Shown here one piece after another: positions 45,047-55,955 of a DNA stretch of 64,000 nt. The position numbers and the translations under genes are program-made. Origin of the DNA: Crossaster papposus (Eukaryota; Echinodermata; Asteroidea; Velatida; Solasteridae); NCBI GenBank assembly GCA_037893245.1, contig JBAIAA010000238.1:1178001-1242000 (forward strand), given 5' to 3'. Under the pieces are notes generated by a model. The model made no database searches and was not told where the DNA came from. It saw only the letters and a list, made by a program, of their open reading frames with translations. Positions within the stretch are counted from its first letter, which is position 1, and each line of letters starts with the position of its first letter.

Positions 45047-45286
45047 CCAGACTACATAACTGTCTTCCTTTGCTTGTTTCGCACAGACACTAGTCCTTTG
45101 CCATACTGTCATTCGGAGACTAATGTATATATCGGCGGAATCTTAGAATTTTTTTTCTATTTAAACTCTGTCATTAATCCAATCATCTATGAGTTGAAAT
45201 ACAAGAAATTTAGACAGGGTCTTAAAGTAGTCTTTTTCAAAAGGCGGGGCAATAATAGAGTTGGCATTGAGATGGTACCATTGTGA
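45047..45286 (+). pseudogene. Rhodopsin-class GPCR C-terminal fragment
   Basis: Reads PDYITVFLCLF (end of TM6), RTDTSPLPYCHSETN (loop), then ILEFFFYLNSVINPIIYELK, the TM7 NPxxY motif, and a basic tail ending EMVPL. The part before PDY is replaced by spacer sequence, with AATAAATACCTAGGAGA on the left and AATAAATACCCAGGAGA after the fragment. It cannot form a receptor. Confidence 0.8.
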
Positions 45287-45467
45287 AATTATATAATGGT
45301 TCAATGAATTTCTATTACAGTGAGTTAATAAATACCCAGGAGAGTTCGAAGCTTCTGATTGGTCGAGACTCGATCACGTGGAGGGCATTATCACGCAGTA
45401 ATTAACCGGGATTTCAAAAATTGAAGCAAATTCATTGTTTTTTCCTAAATAAAAAGGTATTTATTAA

Positions 45468-45606
45468 AGGGAATAACTGGGCGATGACCCGGTCATTACT
45501 GCGTGATAATTGACCGGGTTGGGCGATGGTCTATTACCGATTGGTCATCGCCAATCCCGGTCAATTATCACGCAGTAATGACCGGGTCATCGCCCCGTTA
45601 TTCCCT
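45468..45606. repeat. Hairpin H3, copy in spacer 4
   Basis: Almost identical to 2838-2976, with a slightly changed loop side (CCAATCCCGG instead of CCAAACCCGG). Confidence 0.85.
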
Positions 45607-46443
45607 AAATATTACACAAGAGGCTATTATAAGGTACCCAAAGCTCAACGGGCTGGCCGCTTGACAGCGTGCGGTAATGATCAAGCCTGTTTGCGGTTTT
45701 CTTGCAGTTGAAAGGCCCCAGGGAATTCAGTTTTGGTGTTTTTTTATTTGCTTATTTTGTTGCATGAGCCTATGTTGTACCGATTTATGCAAGTTTTAGT
45801 TGTTCCTTCTTAGTACACCCTCATTTCAACTACATTTTCTTATGTAATTTGTTTTCCATTACTTTTGCAGATTGGATCTATCATAATCAGAAATTCAATC
45901 TGTCGGGTATTTTTTACAGACCCACACATACACAATGTACGTTTGATATATAATAATTATAATATAGTTGTTTTTTCAGTTGGAAAAGTAGTAAGTTTTT
46001 TAATACCAAGAGAAAAAATAATTACTCCTAATCTACAGAGATTAATAAATCTTTTGAAGTTGTTTTCATTTTTGTTGGTCAGAGTTATTTTCACTCTGAA
46101 CTTTTTGAGAGGGGGCTATATAGCCACTCAGTACATTTAGAGAGGGACGACTTCAAACGTAAGTGTTCCCACTCCGCAAAAATTGCGACTATAATCGTTG
46201 TCTAACGGGGAAACTGCAGAATCGTACTGGTTTCTCCAATAACAAAACGAGAACCATACACTTTGTAAGAAAAGTCGATATTAGAAAGGCAATACTAAAG
46301 CATTGGTTAGCAAAACTCAGTAGATTAGATGAGATTTGAAGGTTTGCATGGTGAAAAGGCAAAAAGATTGTTTGCGATACACTAGCATCATGTGTTCAAT
46401 CTCTTTTGTAAATTTGTGTGGTTCCGAACCAGAGGAAACTCAA

Positions 46444-46462
46444 CGTTTCGTACTCGTCGTCA
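46444..46462 (-). other. Hammerhead-like core, shortened helix II
   Basis: The minus strand reads CTGACGA CG AGTA CG AAACG. Thirteen bases of the helix II loop seen elsewhere are lost, but a two-pair stem remains. Confidence 0.35.
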
Positions 46463-46597
46463 GAGCATAAACTGAAATGACCTGTTCGCTAGCGTTATAC
46501 GTATACGAACCGTATGCAATCTAGAGGCGAAGTAACCAGTGTTAGTTTACATAATTATGGGGCTTTATCTATTCAAGTTTCTTCTTCAAAATATTTG

Positions 46598-47190
46598 TCA
46601 TCGGAAAGACTCAGTCCGTCTCAGCCGGGAGAAAGTGTGGATGAATCGTTTTCGGACTGTTCAACCACACGGGCTTAACATCCAACTAGGAAATGATTAA
46701 CTTCTATTTTTTTCTCCATTTGTCATCTGTTTCAGATTCATTCCTTGCCAGAATTTTGTTTTGTTTGTTCTTACTCCTCTGGTTTTCCTCAACCCCCACC
46801 TCCTCGTTACTCCTATTCATACTTCTTTGTTAGTTCTTCCCTTTGATCTCCACCCTGGACCCCTTTCCTTGTGGCTTTACCCCCTCTGTTTTTGTTCCTA
46901 CCCCGCCTTTGATCCTACCCACACTTACCTCACCCTTTAATCCCCCAGCCTAATCCTCCTTTTGTTGTTTGTTCCATTGAACTCTGTGCTTTTTTCTTTT
47001 GTGTTTTTTCAGAGTCAATGATGTGCATCATGCTGTATTTTGCCCTATATATCTTTGTTTCTTGTACACAGTAATTTAGTCTCTGAAGAAGATCTTGTTA
47101 AGATCGAAATATTAGGCCCTCTTAACTTATTTGATTTGTATATTTCAGGTCATTCTAGCCAGTAAGCAGTTTGCAGCAGTATTAATCTTA
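46598..47190 (+). mobile_element. 593-bp retroelement-like insertion with 13-bp target duplication
   Basis: Flanked by TTCAAAATATTTG at 46585-46597 and 47191-47203. The empty site lies at 4023-4036 in copy 1. Near its 3' end it reads CTGAAGAAGATCTTGTTAAG then ATCGAAAT, a CTGANGA / stem / GAAA arrangement like the Penelope-like ends in this window. The interior is pyrimidine-rich and non-coding. Confidence 0.75.
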
Positions 47191-47278
47191 TTCAAAATAT
47201 TTGTTGTTAGTTTTAGTTTCACCATTTTGGACACGTTTGTTGTCTTTGGGAATTATTGTTGGCAGCATACATTATGAT

Positions 47279-47592
47279 CACTGACCTCTATACATGGACA
47301 GATCATCATTGTTTCATTTTGAAGTCGGCATGCGGAGAAGTGCAACATGGCGGACCCACGACGTCACTCTGTGAGCCAATGAAATGTCCAGGTGTTGGTA
47401 CGATACGTATTACGTAATGTTTATAAATACAAAATGTACAGAGTAAATCCACTGACCTCTACACCTGGACATTTCATTGGCTCACAGCAGTGACGTCTCG
47501 GCTCCGCCATGTTGCACTTCCAGTTCGCGCCGACTTCAAGTGTTAGCACAGCAGAATATGGACAATGATCCGTCCAGGTGTAGAGGTCAGTG
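47279..47592. repeat. hAT-like MITE with 8-bp target duplication
   Basis: CACTGACCTCTATACATGGAC at the left and GTCCAGGTGTAGAGGTCAGTG at the right. It is flanked by ATTATGAT on both sides (47271-47278 and 47593-47600). The empty site CATACATTATGATTATGTAG occurs in copies 1, 2 and 3. A third terminus-like copy sits inside at about 47450. Confidence 0.9.
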
Positions 47593-48648
47593 ATTATGAT
47601 TATGTAGGGAGACCAAGTGCGCCCTCTGTTTGTGTATGCATACAGTTTTGCAATTAGTGATTTGCATGTTTGTATAAAACACATAAAGTGACCTTTGTGC
47701 TTCCCGCGCAAAGGCAACTTGTAGCAAGGTTTTCTTCTGTGGGCTTCGAACAGAGAAAACCAACATTATTAGGTCTAGAAATTCTCTCGATTTTCTAGGG
47801 AGCTTGGCTCTGGCCATGCTCCAAATGTAAACCATGTGAAAGGGTAACCATTATTGAAACTCCTAGTAAGTAATGTAATTTGTTTGATATTTTTGTGAGA
47901 TAATTGGAATCTTTCGCGACCGTGTATTTCATTATCGAATAATTGTATTGTCAGATTGTACCGTGCGTATAGTACACCATGTAGACTATACAGCTAGCCG
48001 TGTGTTGGCATTTGCATGTCATGTTGTATTGCTGTGCCATTTTATTGTACTACGGGCATAGTTAGGCCCTAATACTGTGCATTTAATGTAATAAGTGTTG
48101 TCTTGTAAAATTATATTCAGGAGATAGTCGTCAATATACATAGTCTCTGGTTTATTTCAAATTTTGTTAAATGCTTGTCCGCTTTAACTAGAGGACCGTT
48201 CCTCCTTCCTTCCCCCTTAAGTTACGTGAGTGTGGTCCTCTACAACAATTACTTGACTAGACCACAGAAGAGTTATCAATAATATTTGTTTTGAAAAAAA
48301 TAAAAAAATAATTGAATTTAAAGATCGTATTTTAGACTTGTGTACATCACTAGTGTACATGCTGTGAACAAATATTTTGTCTAATGGGAAGGCTAGGGTG
48401 TGACGTGTATGGTGCATACATGATCGACCCACATGCATGACTCGCATTAAAATGTGTCGAGCGGCCATTTTGAAGAGAAAACAAGGGGGGGGGGGGAAGG
48501 GCTGCCTCCTTCCTTTAAAAAAAAAGGCATGACGCTAAATATGCTAAACATTTGCCCCCGCAAACACAAGGTGACGTCCAGAAATGAAACCCGCCCGCTT
48601 ATTACCTGAGGCAAATGACAGACGCTTATCGATCGGCGAGTATCTCGT

Positions 48649-48658
48649 TATAAAAAAA
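48649..48658 (+). promoter_or_regulatory. TATA-like box of copy 5
   Basis: TATAAAAAAA, 232 bp before the ATG. The following leader keeps ACAATAGCTATTGT. The upstream frame starting at about 48798 is short here (MLIIPYRYQ then TAA). Confidence 0.5.
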
Positions 48659-48880
48659 GGCAGTTAGGCTGGAATTAGAATTGTGAACGACATTAAATAA
48701 ATTGACTTCCATGCAAACCAATTCCACACAATAGCTATTGTCACGGTTACTGTGGAAACCTAGGACGACAAAAGGTACATTCGTGGACGTGATCAATGCT
48801 CATCATACCGTACCGCTACCAGTAAGTGGTGCAGTTTCTGTTTTGACGCAGATACCAAAGCGAGGAACTGTTGGCTGGAA

Positions 48881-51800
48881 ATGAAAAACCCGCGTAAAAT
48901 TTCGCTGTTGGTTTTAGCTTTTGGTTTTCTTAGTTTCCTCTCTTTGCAACCCGTACGAGGGAAGATGTGTAGCGCCATGATCAAGGCTGCTGCCGGTGAT
49001 AATCTGACCACGCTTCGTGCCAAGGCTTTTGCGGCTTTCAGAACCGAGTGCCGTGGTAAACGAGGCAATCTGAACGACACCAAATGTAAGTACTTCTTAA
49101 GCTTAAGCACTTCATTAAAATTGCAATTCCAAGCCCAACTGAATTAAGAGAAAACCCAAAATTGCCACCCTGGAATTTTTACAAAAACTAGATGAGGATT
49201 AGATTATGACGATTTTTAAATATCTTGAACTTTCTATGCATATTTTTCCTGTAATTTATCGTCAAATCACGGGATCAAAATGTGTGCGGTGACACTAGAA
49301 CCGCGTACAAACCGCCACAGCCTGCTATTACAAGCGGGTACATTATCCAGAGAAAACAAATTGCTGATCGTCCACGCCCGACCCTACGAAACACGCCCGA
49401 CATTAAACTTGTTCAATTTGTTATTAAAAAAAACCAAAAAACAACAGTCTTTAAAAATAATAAAAAATAAAATAAATGTCCCAAAATAAGCGCACTTCCA
49501 TGATTTTGTGACAAACTTAAATACAATCAAAAACCTGTTATAGACCAGTTAACAAATTATATATATAATCGTTTGCACAGTCAATCAGTTTTCACGAATC
49601 AAAGTTCGATCGAGAGGTCTCTTATCCAGTCTCGTGTCGAGGCATCAGGGCTGATGAGAGTGGAGAAGGAGCCAGGTGCCTTGTGGGTAGTGCACTCGGT
49701 CACCACGTGGTGGACTGTCTGAGACGGGTGCCCACATGTGCAAGCTGCATCAGCTTGCATGCCCCATTGCCCCAGCGGTGGAGGGTCTCTGCGACTCGAG
49801 CGGTGCCGGAGCGGAGACGGTTCAGCCGCACCCATTGCTTGCGTGGAAGGTCGGCACCCGGAGGGAGGGCTGTGCTGGGCGGTGGGCACGCAGACTGTAG
49901 GAGAGGGGGGCCATTGTTGACGCGATCACCCCACGCCATCTCTGGGTTGTAGTCATCCGCCAGCACACGAGCAGCATGGCGAGAGAAGGGTCGGCGTGAT
50001 TTGAGTCGCTGATGGTCTTGACCGGGTGCAGACACGCGATGGTGGAGGAGATGGTGTTGGTTCTCATTTGCTGTTGTAGCGAGGGTCATCACGCGGGTTT
50101 CGCGCCTGATGTCAGGTGGCGCGATTCCAGAGAGTACTGGCAGGAATGTTGTGTCCGTTGGCCGCATGCATCCGGTGATAATGCGCATGGTGTTGTTGAG
50201 ATGCACGTCCAGCTTCTTGGTATGGCTGCTACGACACCACACGGGCGATGCGTACTCGGCGGCGCTGTAGACCAGGGCAAGTGCACTGGTGCGCAATGTT
50301 GATGTTTGCGCTCCCCAGCTGGAGCCTGCCAGACAGCGGAGAAGTCCATTTCTGGAGTTTACCTTCTGCTGGAGGGCGTCGAGATGGTATTTGTAGGTGA
50401 GGGAGCGATCGAGTGTCACGCCGAGGTACACCGGTGGTTGTTGTTTGGGAGGATGGCGCCTGCCACGGAGACTGCAAGTTGGTGTTGGCTGTCGCGGTTG
50501 TTCAGGTGGAAGGCTGTCGTAGTGGTCTTGGCAACGCTTAGCTTCAGGCGCCATCTCTGCAGATATTCGTGCAGCAGCTGCATGTCCTGGTTGAGCGCGG
50601 TCTCCACAACGTCCCAGCTCTTGTTTGCGACTAGCAGGGCAAGATCGTCAGCATACCCATACTGCCGTGATGTTGTCTGGGGGATGTCGCTGATGTAGAT
50701 GTTAAAGAGCGTAGGTGCGAGCGTTGAGCCTTGCGGAACACCGTTGCGGAGACGTCGCAGGCGACTGACTTGGCCACTGCTGGTCCTCAATTTGAAGCTG
50801 CGGTTGGTGAGGAGCTCCATGATGAATGAGGTCAGGTGGCGGTCAGGAAGCATGCGGAGTAGCTTCAGGTGAAGACCACGGAGCCAGACAGTATCGTAGG
50901 CGGCCGTAAGGTCCACTAGCACCACTCCGACTTTCTGCTGCTGTTCGTAGCCCTCCTCGATGTCATCAGTGAGGAGGGTGACCTGGTCGGTGGTTGAACG
51001 GCCGTGGCGGAAGCCAGCTTGTTGGGGAGGCAGCTGCGGGTCAATGATGGGGTTTATTCTCGTTAGAAGTAGACGCTCGAGGAGCTTCAGCGGCACGCAG
51101 AGTAGAGAGATGGGCCGGTAGCTCTTTGCATCATCGGCTGGCTTCTTGGGCTTAAGGATGGCGGTGACATCGGCGCGGCGCCAGATTTTTGGGAGTTGGA
51201 GACGTGACAGGCAGTGATGGTAAAATTCGCCTAGCCACTTCAGCATCGGAGCTCCACAGTTGATGACAAATTCTGGGGCAATCTGGTCGGGTCCTTGGGC
51301 CTTGCCGCTTTTGATCTTCTTTACTGCCGCAAGCATTTCCGCCTCCGTGAAACCTCCACAGAGAGTTCCGTCGCCGGCGCTTTCCCCTTGCCTTCTGGTT
51401 GTGATCTCAGCATTGACCTCTCTGCTGATCTGCTTGTCCACATGCTGATGGTGGCCATTCTCGATGAGCTTGCTGGCGATTGCGTCGGCCTTGACTGGGC
51501 ATGGTGGTGTCTTTCTGACGCGGCCAGTGAGGCGGTTAAATGTCTGCCAGGCTGCCCGACTGGAGTGGCTGAAGTTAATGGAGGACGTCGCAGACTCCCA
51601 TCTCTCACGACGCTTTGTGTCCAGAGTCCCCATTAGTTGTTCAGCTAGCGCTGCGTTGTTATCGCCGGGTGCTGCTCCGATGAAGTCGTCGTACAGTTGT
51701 TGGCATTCATCGTCCCATGTTGGTATCAGGTTCTTACGACAGCCGCGGGGGATGGTAACTTTGGCGGCATCTAGGATTGCTGAGCACCAGGCGCCGTAGG

Positions 51801-54800
51801 CTAGGTCAGGATTGGACGTTGGGCTGGGCAACTTGGAGGCTGCGGTATCCAGGGTGGTGGTGAACTTTTCCCAGTCTGCCTTCCGGAAATTCCATCTTTT
51901 AACAGGCCGCGTCGGTATTGAGTTGATGGTTGCCGACGTCTCAACGAGTGATGGTCGGTGTTGGGACCTTGGGAATGGCGTTAGGACTGTTACGCTGGTG
52001 TTCTGCCCTCCGAGGTTGGCGAACGCAAGGTCGGGGTTGGTTGTTGTGCCCCAGCGTGCAGATCGGAAAGTGCCCGGTTGTTTTGGGTCGTGCAGCAGGG
52101 TGAGGTCCGCGGAGGAGGCCCAGTCTTCGAGAGTGGTGCCATCCGGATTGGTTGCGGTGTAGCCCCAGGTCGTGCTGTGGCAGTTGAAATCGCCTGCGTA
52201 TATGCATGGGCGCGGGTGCAGTGGTAGTGAATCGGGGCAGAGTGGTGTGCCCGGCGGCTTGTACACATTCGTGATGGTAACTCCTTCCACACTTGTTGTT
52301 GTCCATTCGATGCCGCCAGCGTCAGGTTGTGAGGACGCGACGGGTTGCCACTTTACCGCGCTGTGGACAAATGTGGCTATACCATGAACTCTGCTGTTTA
52401 TGTGCGCAGCTAGAGCGAAGCCAGGTATCCGGAGTGTGTCAACATTCGTGGCATGGGTTTCTTGGAGCAAGATGACATTTGCTCCACTCTCCGTAGACAG
52501 ATGTGTGATAACCTCGATTTTGGATTTTGAGATTCCTTCCACATTGAGTTGGAGCAGTGTGGTCCCTCGCCCTATGACAACCGAGGTTGCCCGCCTTGAG
52601 AAGGGCACGGGCGAGTAGTGAGAACTTTGAGATTGAGATTGGCTGGCTTGTGAAGTCATTAGCCTGCTGGGTGGCAGTTACCGGGGGACGCGACGTGGAC
52701 GCTGACTTCTTGACCCCCAAATTAACAAATTCAATCCATGAATCAGAGCTCATTCACTCTGACCTTTTCTTCACATGAAAACTAAATGAAAGTCAAAGGC
52801 CAAATATGCCAAAGTGAAAAATTACACACTTGTACTAGCACATCTTAGAAATTGTTGTATTTAAGGAATATCAAGTTTGATAACATTTTGTCTCCAAGTC
52901 GAGCATGGTGGGGGCGCACGATGATGCCGTCATGACTGAAGACGCGCTCTACTGATGAACTCGAAGCCGGTACCCTCAATAGACTATTGGTATCACATTG
53001 GCACAAGGTACATGCCAAAATCATCGATGTGACTTAATAGGTTTGAAAGCTGGAATAGCTCCATTGTAGAATGAAGAAAAAAAAGTTATGTGTTGTTGAC
53101 CAAGCATTCAGGGGTTCGGACCCATGCCTTTATTCATTGAACGACTCCCATATAGGACTCTTTTGGGTTCTAGGATTCCCGGCCCATCACACTTCCTTCC
53201 CTGTCCATGTTCCTTTAACCCGAAGGCCACGCAACCTTATAAGGGAGGAGAACGGAGCGAGGCCCTAGCTCTTGCCGCCTATGCAAGCAAACGAACTCCG
53301 TCCCCATATGAAGGTTCGAACCTGAACTCCGCGGACAGTGCCAGCCTGACGAATTAAGCCGCTGAGCTAACTCCGGTTGGTATTTGAAGACGATAAATTA
53401 ATGCTTTTAAAGATAAGATTGAGAAATTGCGTTTGACTGGTCATTTTTGTATTTATATCTTGGGGCGTCACACAGCTTGCTCGTTCACTTTGGAGGCGTT
53501 CACCCAAGGTGTCACGTTCATCTTGCAGCCGCTGAGGGCGCCGTTTCGGTTGGACTTCGATGTAAAGACAGTCCGTGATGCCACAATAAATCTGGCGAAG
53601 GAAAATACAGAAGCGTCTGTCTTTGCCTCAATAGGTGAGCGTCAATGAGCTATTGTTTGGTTACTCATTTGACTTTTTTCAGGGAAAGGGTTGTATCGCA
53701 AGAGCCACAAGGCATGCGATCGACGGTCTGGAGTTCGTTGAATTGGTGGTGGTGTTTGGGGCGAGAAGGGGGAAGAGGGGGGGGGGGGGGGGGGTGTGGA
53801 AACCTTCAGTTTGTTTTGTAAAGCCTTTGAAACGTATTTGCCTTCAATATGCTTATTCCCCAAGTCCACGTGAATATGTAATTGATTAGACAGAAACAAG
53901 CACTTTCCTACTTAGTTCTATGGTCCTATAATTTCTAGTGAGTTACCTTAAAAAATGCCACGGACTGTTACACGGTGGACAAAAGCACTACTGTTTTTAC
54001 CAAAGCTTTGCCAATGTCCCAGTCGGCAAAACTATGTTTCTAAAAAGGTAGGGGGTTAAAGGTAGGATACACCATTGGTAATTGCTTGAATTATCATTAA
54101 TGGGTAGATTTTGGGGGTTGTATTTCATATTAATTATCATTTAACTGACCTGTCCGAAGTTTTACAATCATGGATGCCGAGAAAAGCACGAACAAATACG
54201 TTTGTTTTCAACCGGCATTGGGCAGTTATTCTTATGTTATCTTTGTTTTTTCCGCGATCGCCGTCCGGCGATCGCGATTTTTTTTTATAAAAGTATATTT
54301 TTCGGAATAATTACAGGATATCTAGCGCAATCATTTTGCTATTAAAATGTAATATGCGTGTCTGGAACTACTGTTAAACACGTGACCATTTGAAACGCGT
54401 GTTCGGAAATTTAGGAATTTTGAATTTAGCAGATTCTGTTGATGAGATATGACATACATGTTGTGTCATTTATTGAGACACCGTACCGGGACCAATTGCA
54501 AACGATAATTCAAAAGAGGATACTTGTGAAACGTAAATCGGGTCTAAATAATTTATTAATGAAACTACAACTGAAGAACTTATAAGATACACCATTTGCA
54601 GATATCGACTACCTAATTATTAAGAATTATCTTACTTATTTGAAAATAAATAATGATTGTAGGCATTAAGCAAAATGATTGCGCTAGATATCCTGTAATT
54701 GTTCCGAAATGTTGAATTTTATTTAAACAAAACAAGAACAACATAAGAACCACTGCCTGACGCCGGTTGAAAACGAACGCCTTTGTTCATGCTTTTCACA

Positions 54801-55955
54801 GCATCCATGATCATAAAACTTCGGACAGGTCAGTTAAACGATATTCACTATAAATTACAATCTCCCAAATCCACCTATTCCTGACAATTCAAGCAATTTA
54901 CCAATGGTGTATCTTACCTTTAATACAACATAAGTAATGCGGCATGGTGGACGTTGTCGACGGTTCACGTTTCACGGACCAACTGAACCGAAAACGGCAA
55001 CGTGGCCTGTATTTAAAGGCACTATTATTACGTAACTGCACGTAACACTCTTCCAGCTGTTTAAATGGGTTACTCCGAGGAATTACAAAAATGCTTACAA
55101 CCTAAAGGTACAAAAGTGAAATATTCATATAAAATCGTACGATGACGCCGTCATGACGTCACTTCAATTTTCGTCTATAACACATCCTGGTCTACCTACA
55201 AACCAAGTTTGAACCAATCGGAACCACCGTTCTCTAGAGATAGGACCCTTAAATGTATACACCTTTAAGATGACGTCACGTGACCCCTGATATCGACCCC
55301 GTCGTGTTTCTCTGCGAGACACGAGGTATCAATGAGGTCTTTACCTCAGTTAAAGCCTATAATAAGGTTGGAAAATCACGGAGACATTGCTAGGCTTCAT
55401 ATACCACACCGAAAATGTGGTTTAAAACTCTTTCATCGTCCAGCTATTGACGGCTCGGCTGGACAGAAGTTAAGTCGGTCACCCGGGCCTGTTTCCACAA
55501 TGACTCACCAGAATGCCACAAGTTGTTGGATGGGCGTTCAGACTCACATCGCGGCAGTTATGTCAGTGACCTTCCTGGGCTCCGCAATTTATAAGTTCAT
55601 AACATCGAAACCCTTTGTTTTTTCTATAGACATAGGTGGCTGGGCTAACTCGAAGTCGGTTATCCGAGCCTGTTACTACTCTAACCCACCCTCAACCGAA
55701 TGCCCTTCAATGTTGTTTGGTGGGCGTTCACAATACCGCGAGGCAGGTATCGTCAGTGGCACTGAACGTCGCCCCTTCTGGGTAGAGTACAAACGGGGCG
55801 TGGTGACCGTCGGCAAAGGAGGACAGGAAGAGGCCTTCATGGAGTGGGACGCCGCTGCGCATCATCGTCGCAACATATCAACGCCGGTATACGTTGGTAT
55901 AAGTTCTTGGAAACATCAACCAGCGGAGTGGGTGTTCAATCAATTCTGTGCCTAA
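48881..55955 (+). CDS. Copy 5, complete three-exon gene for a secreted Methyltransf_FA-domain protein
   Basis: Exons: 48881-49085, 53476-53634, 55630-55955 (690 nt, 229 aa), all junctions phase 1: T|GTAAGT, CACACAG|CT, G|GTGAGC, CTATAG|AC. The signal peptide is MKNPRKISLLVLAFGFLSFL, followed by CSAMIKAAAGDNLTTLRAKA. Exon 2 gives FRLDFDVKTVRDATINLAKE. Exon 3 gives IDIGGWANSKSVIRACYYSN with the long loop PPSTECPSM, FWVEYKRGVVTVGKGG and AEWVF. No lesion is seen and the IGGW Trp is present, so this is the best candidate for a working copy. Intron 1 carries a 3.2-kb EN-RT element inserted in reverse. A hormone-synthesis role should not be assumed from the family name. Confidence 0.85.
49599..50437 (-). 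pseudogene. C-terminal part of element 2 polyprotein, frameshifted
   Basis: Reads VYLGVTLDRSLTYKYHL, SAAEYASPVWCRS, HLNNTMRIITGCMRPT as in jockey-like elements. After a second frame change near 49765 comes the Cys/His block ACTCGHPSQTVHHVVTEC and the end WIRDLSIEL, with stop at 49599-49601. This leaves about 40 nt of 3' UTR. Confidence 0.8.
50416..52659 (-). pseudogene. EN-RT polyprotein of element 2, main part
   Basis: 747 codons open. The endonuclease has LQLNVEGI, VILLQETHA, YAGDFNCHSTTWG and NPDLAFAN. The RT has GKAQGPDQIAPEFV, SYRPISLLCVPLK, QAGFRHGRSTTDQ, VDLTAAYDTVW, NGVPQGSTLAPTLF and the catalytic GYADDLALL (YADD at 50644-50655). The frame is lost at about 50435, in CCAAACAACAACCACC, just before VYLGVTLDRSL, which continues one base over. 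Confidence 0.9.
52845..53024 (-). pseudogene. hAT transposase C-terminal fragment, second copy
   Basis: Same 59-codon frame as 6396-6575 (PASSSSVERVFSHDG...). Element 2 landed about 115 bp downstream of its stop codon. It shows that intron 1 of copies 2 and 5 derive from one ancestral intron. Confidence 0.75.
53300..53386 (-). repeat. tRNA-like SINE head, minus strand
   Basis: Near-identical to 11640-11720: GGAGTTAGCTCAGCGGC and CAGGTTCGAACC on the minus strand. The plus-strand sequence before it (53040-53300) matches 11385-11640. Confidence 0.6.
54060..54340 (+). repeat. MITE family A, left part, intron 2 of copy 5
   Basis: TTAA (54056-54059) then AGGTAGGATACACCATTGG. Truncated at GCAATCATTTTGCT. 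Carries the inner GCGATCGCCGTCCGGCGATC palindrome. Confidence 0.75.
54584..54919 (-). repeat. MITE family A, reversed, intron 2 of copy 5
   Basis: Ends AGATACACCATTTGCAGATA and ATGGTGTATCTTACCT|TTAA. Orthologous by position to 41668-42008 in copy 4. Confidence 0.75.
55444..55571 (+). pseudogene. Exon-3-like relic in intron 2 of copy 5
   Basis: As in copies 3 and 4. The frame from TCATCGTCCAG|CT runs open into exon 3 (IDGSAGQKL..., then FVFSIDIGGW). The Trp of the relic is Ser here. Confidence 0.55.

Larger units (their letters stand above)
43671..48640. other. Spacer after copy 4
   Basis: The most complete version of the unit spacer on its left half (43671-45047), close to copy 1. Insertions and relics within it are listed separately. 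No other gene recognised. Confidence 0.6.
49559..52721 (-). mobile_element. Non-LTR retrotransposon (EN + RT), element 2, jockey-like
   Basis: Flanked by the 10-bp duplication TTAACAAATT (49549-49558 and 52722-52731). The empty site AGTTAACAAATTCAATCC is present at 6261-6280 in copy 2. On the minus strand it runs from a 5' part lacking ORF1, through EN and RT, to a short (AT)n-type tail at 49559-49572. At least two frame changes disable it. Confidence 0.9.

Noticed and set aside
45865-46140. A 91-codon plus-strand frame in spacer 4.
   Set aside because: The matching region of spacer 1 (3238-3540) is closed in this frame by small indels.
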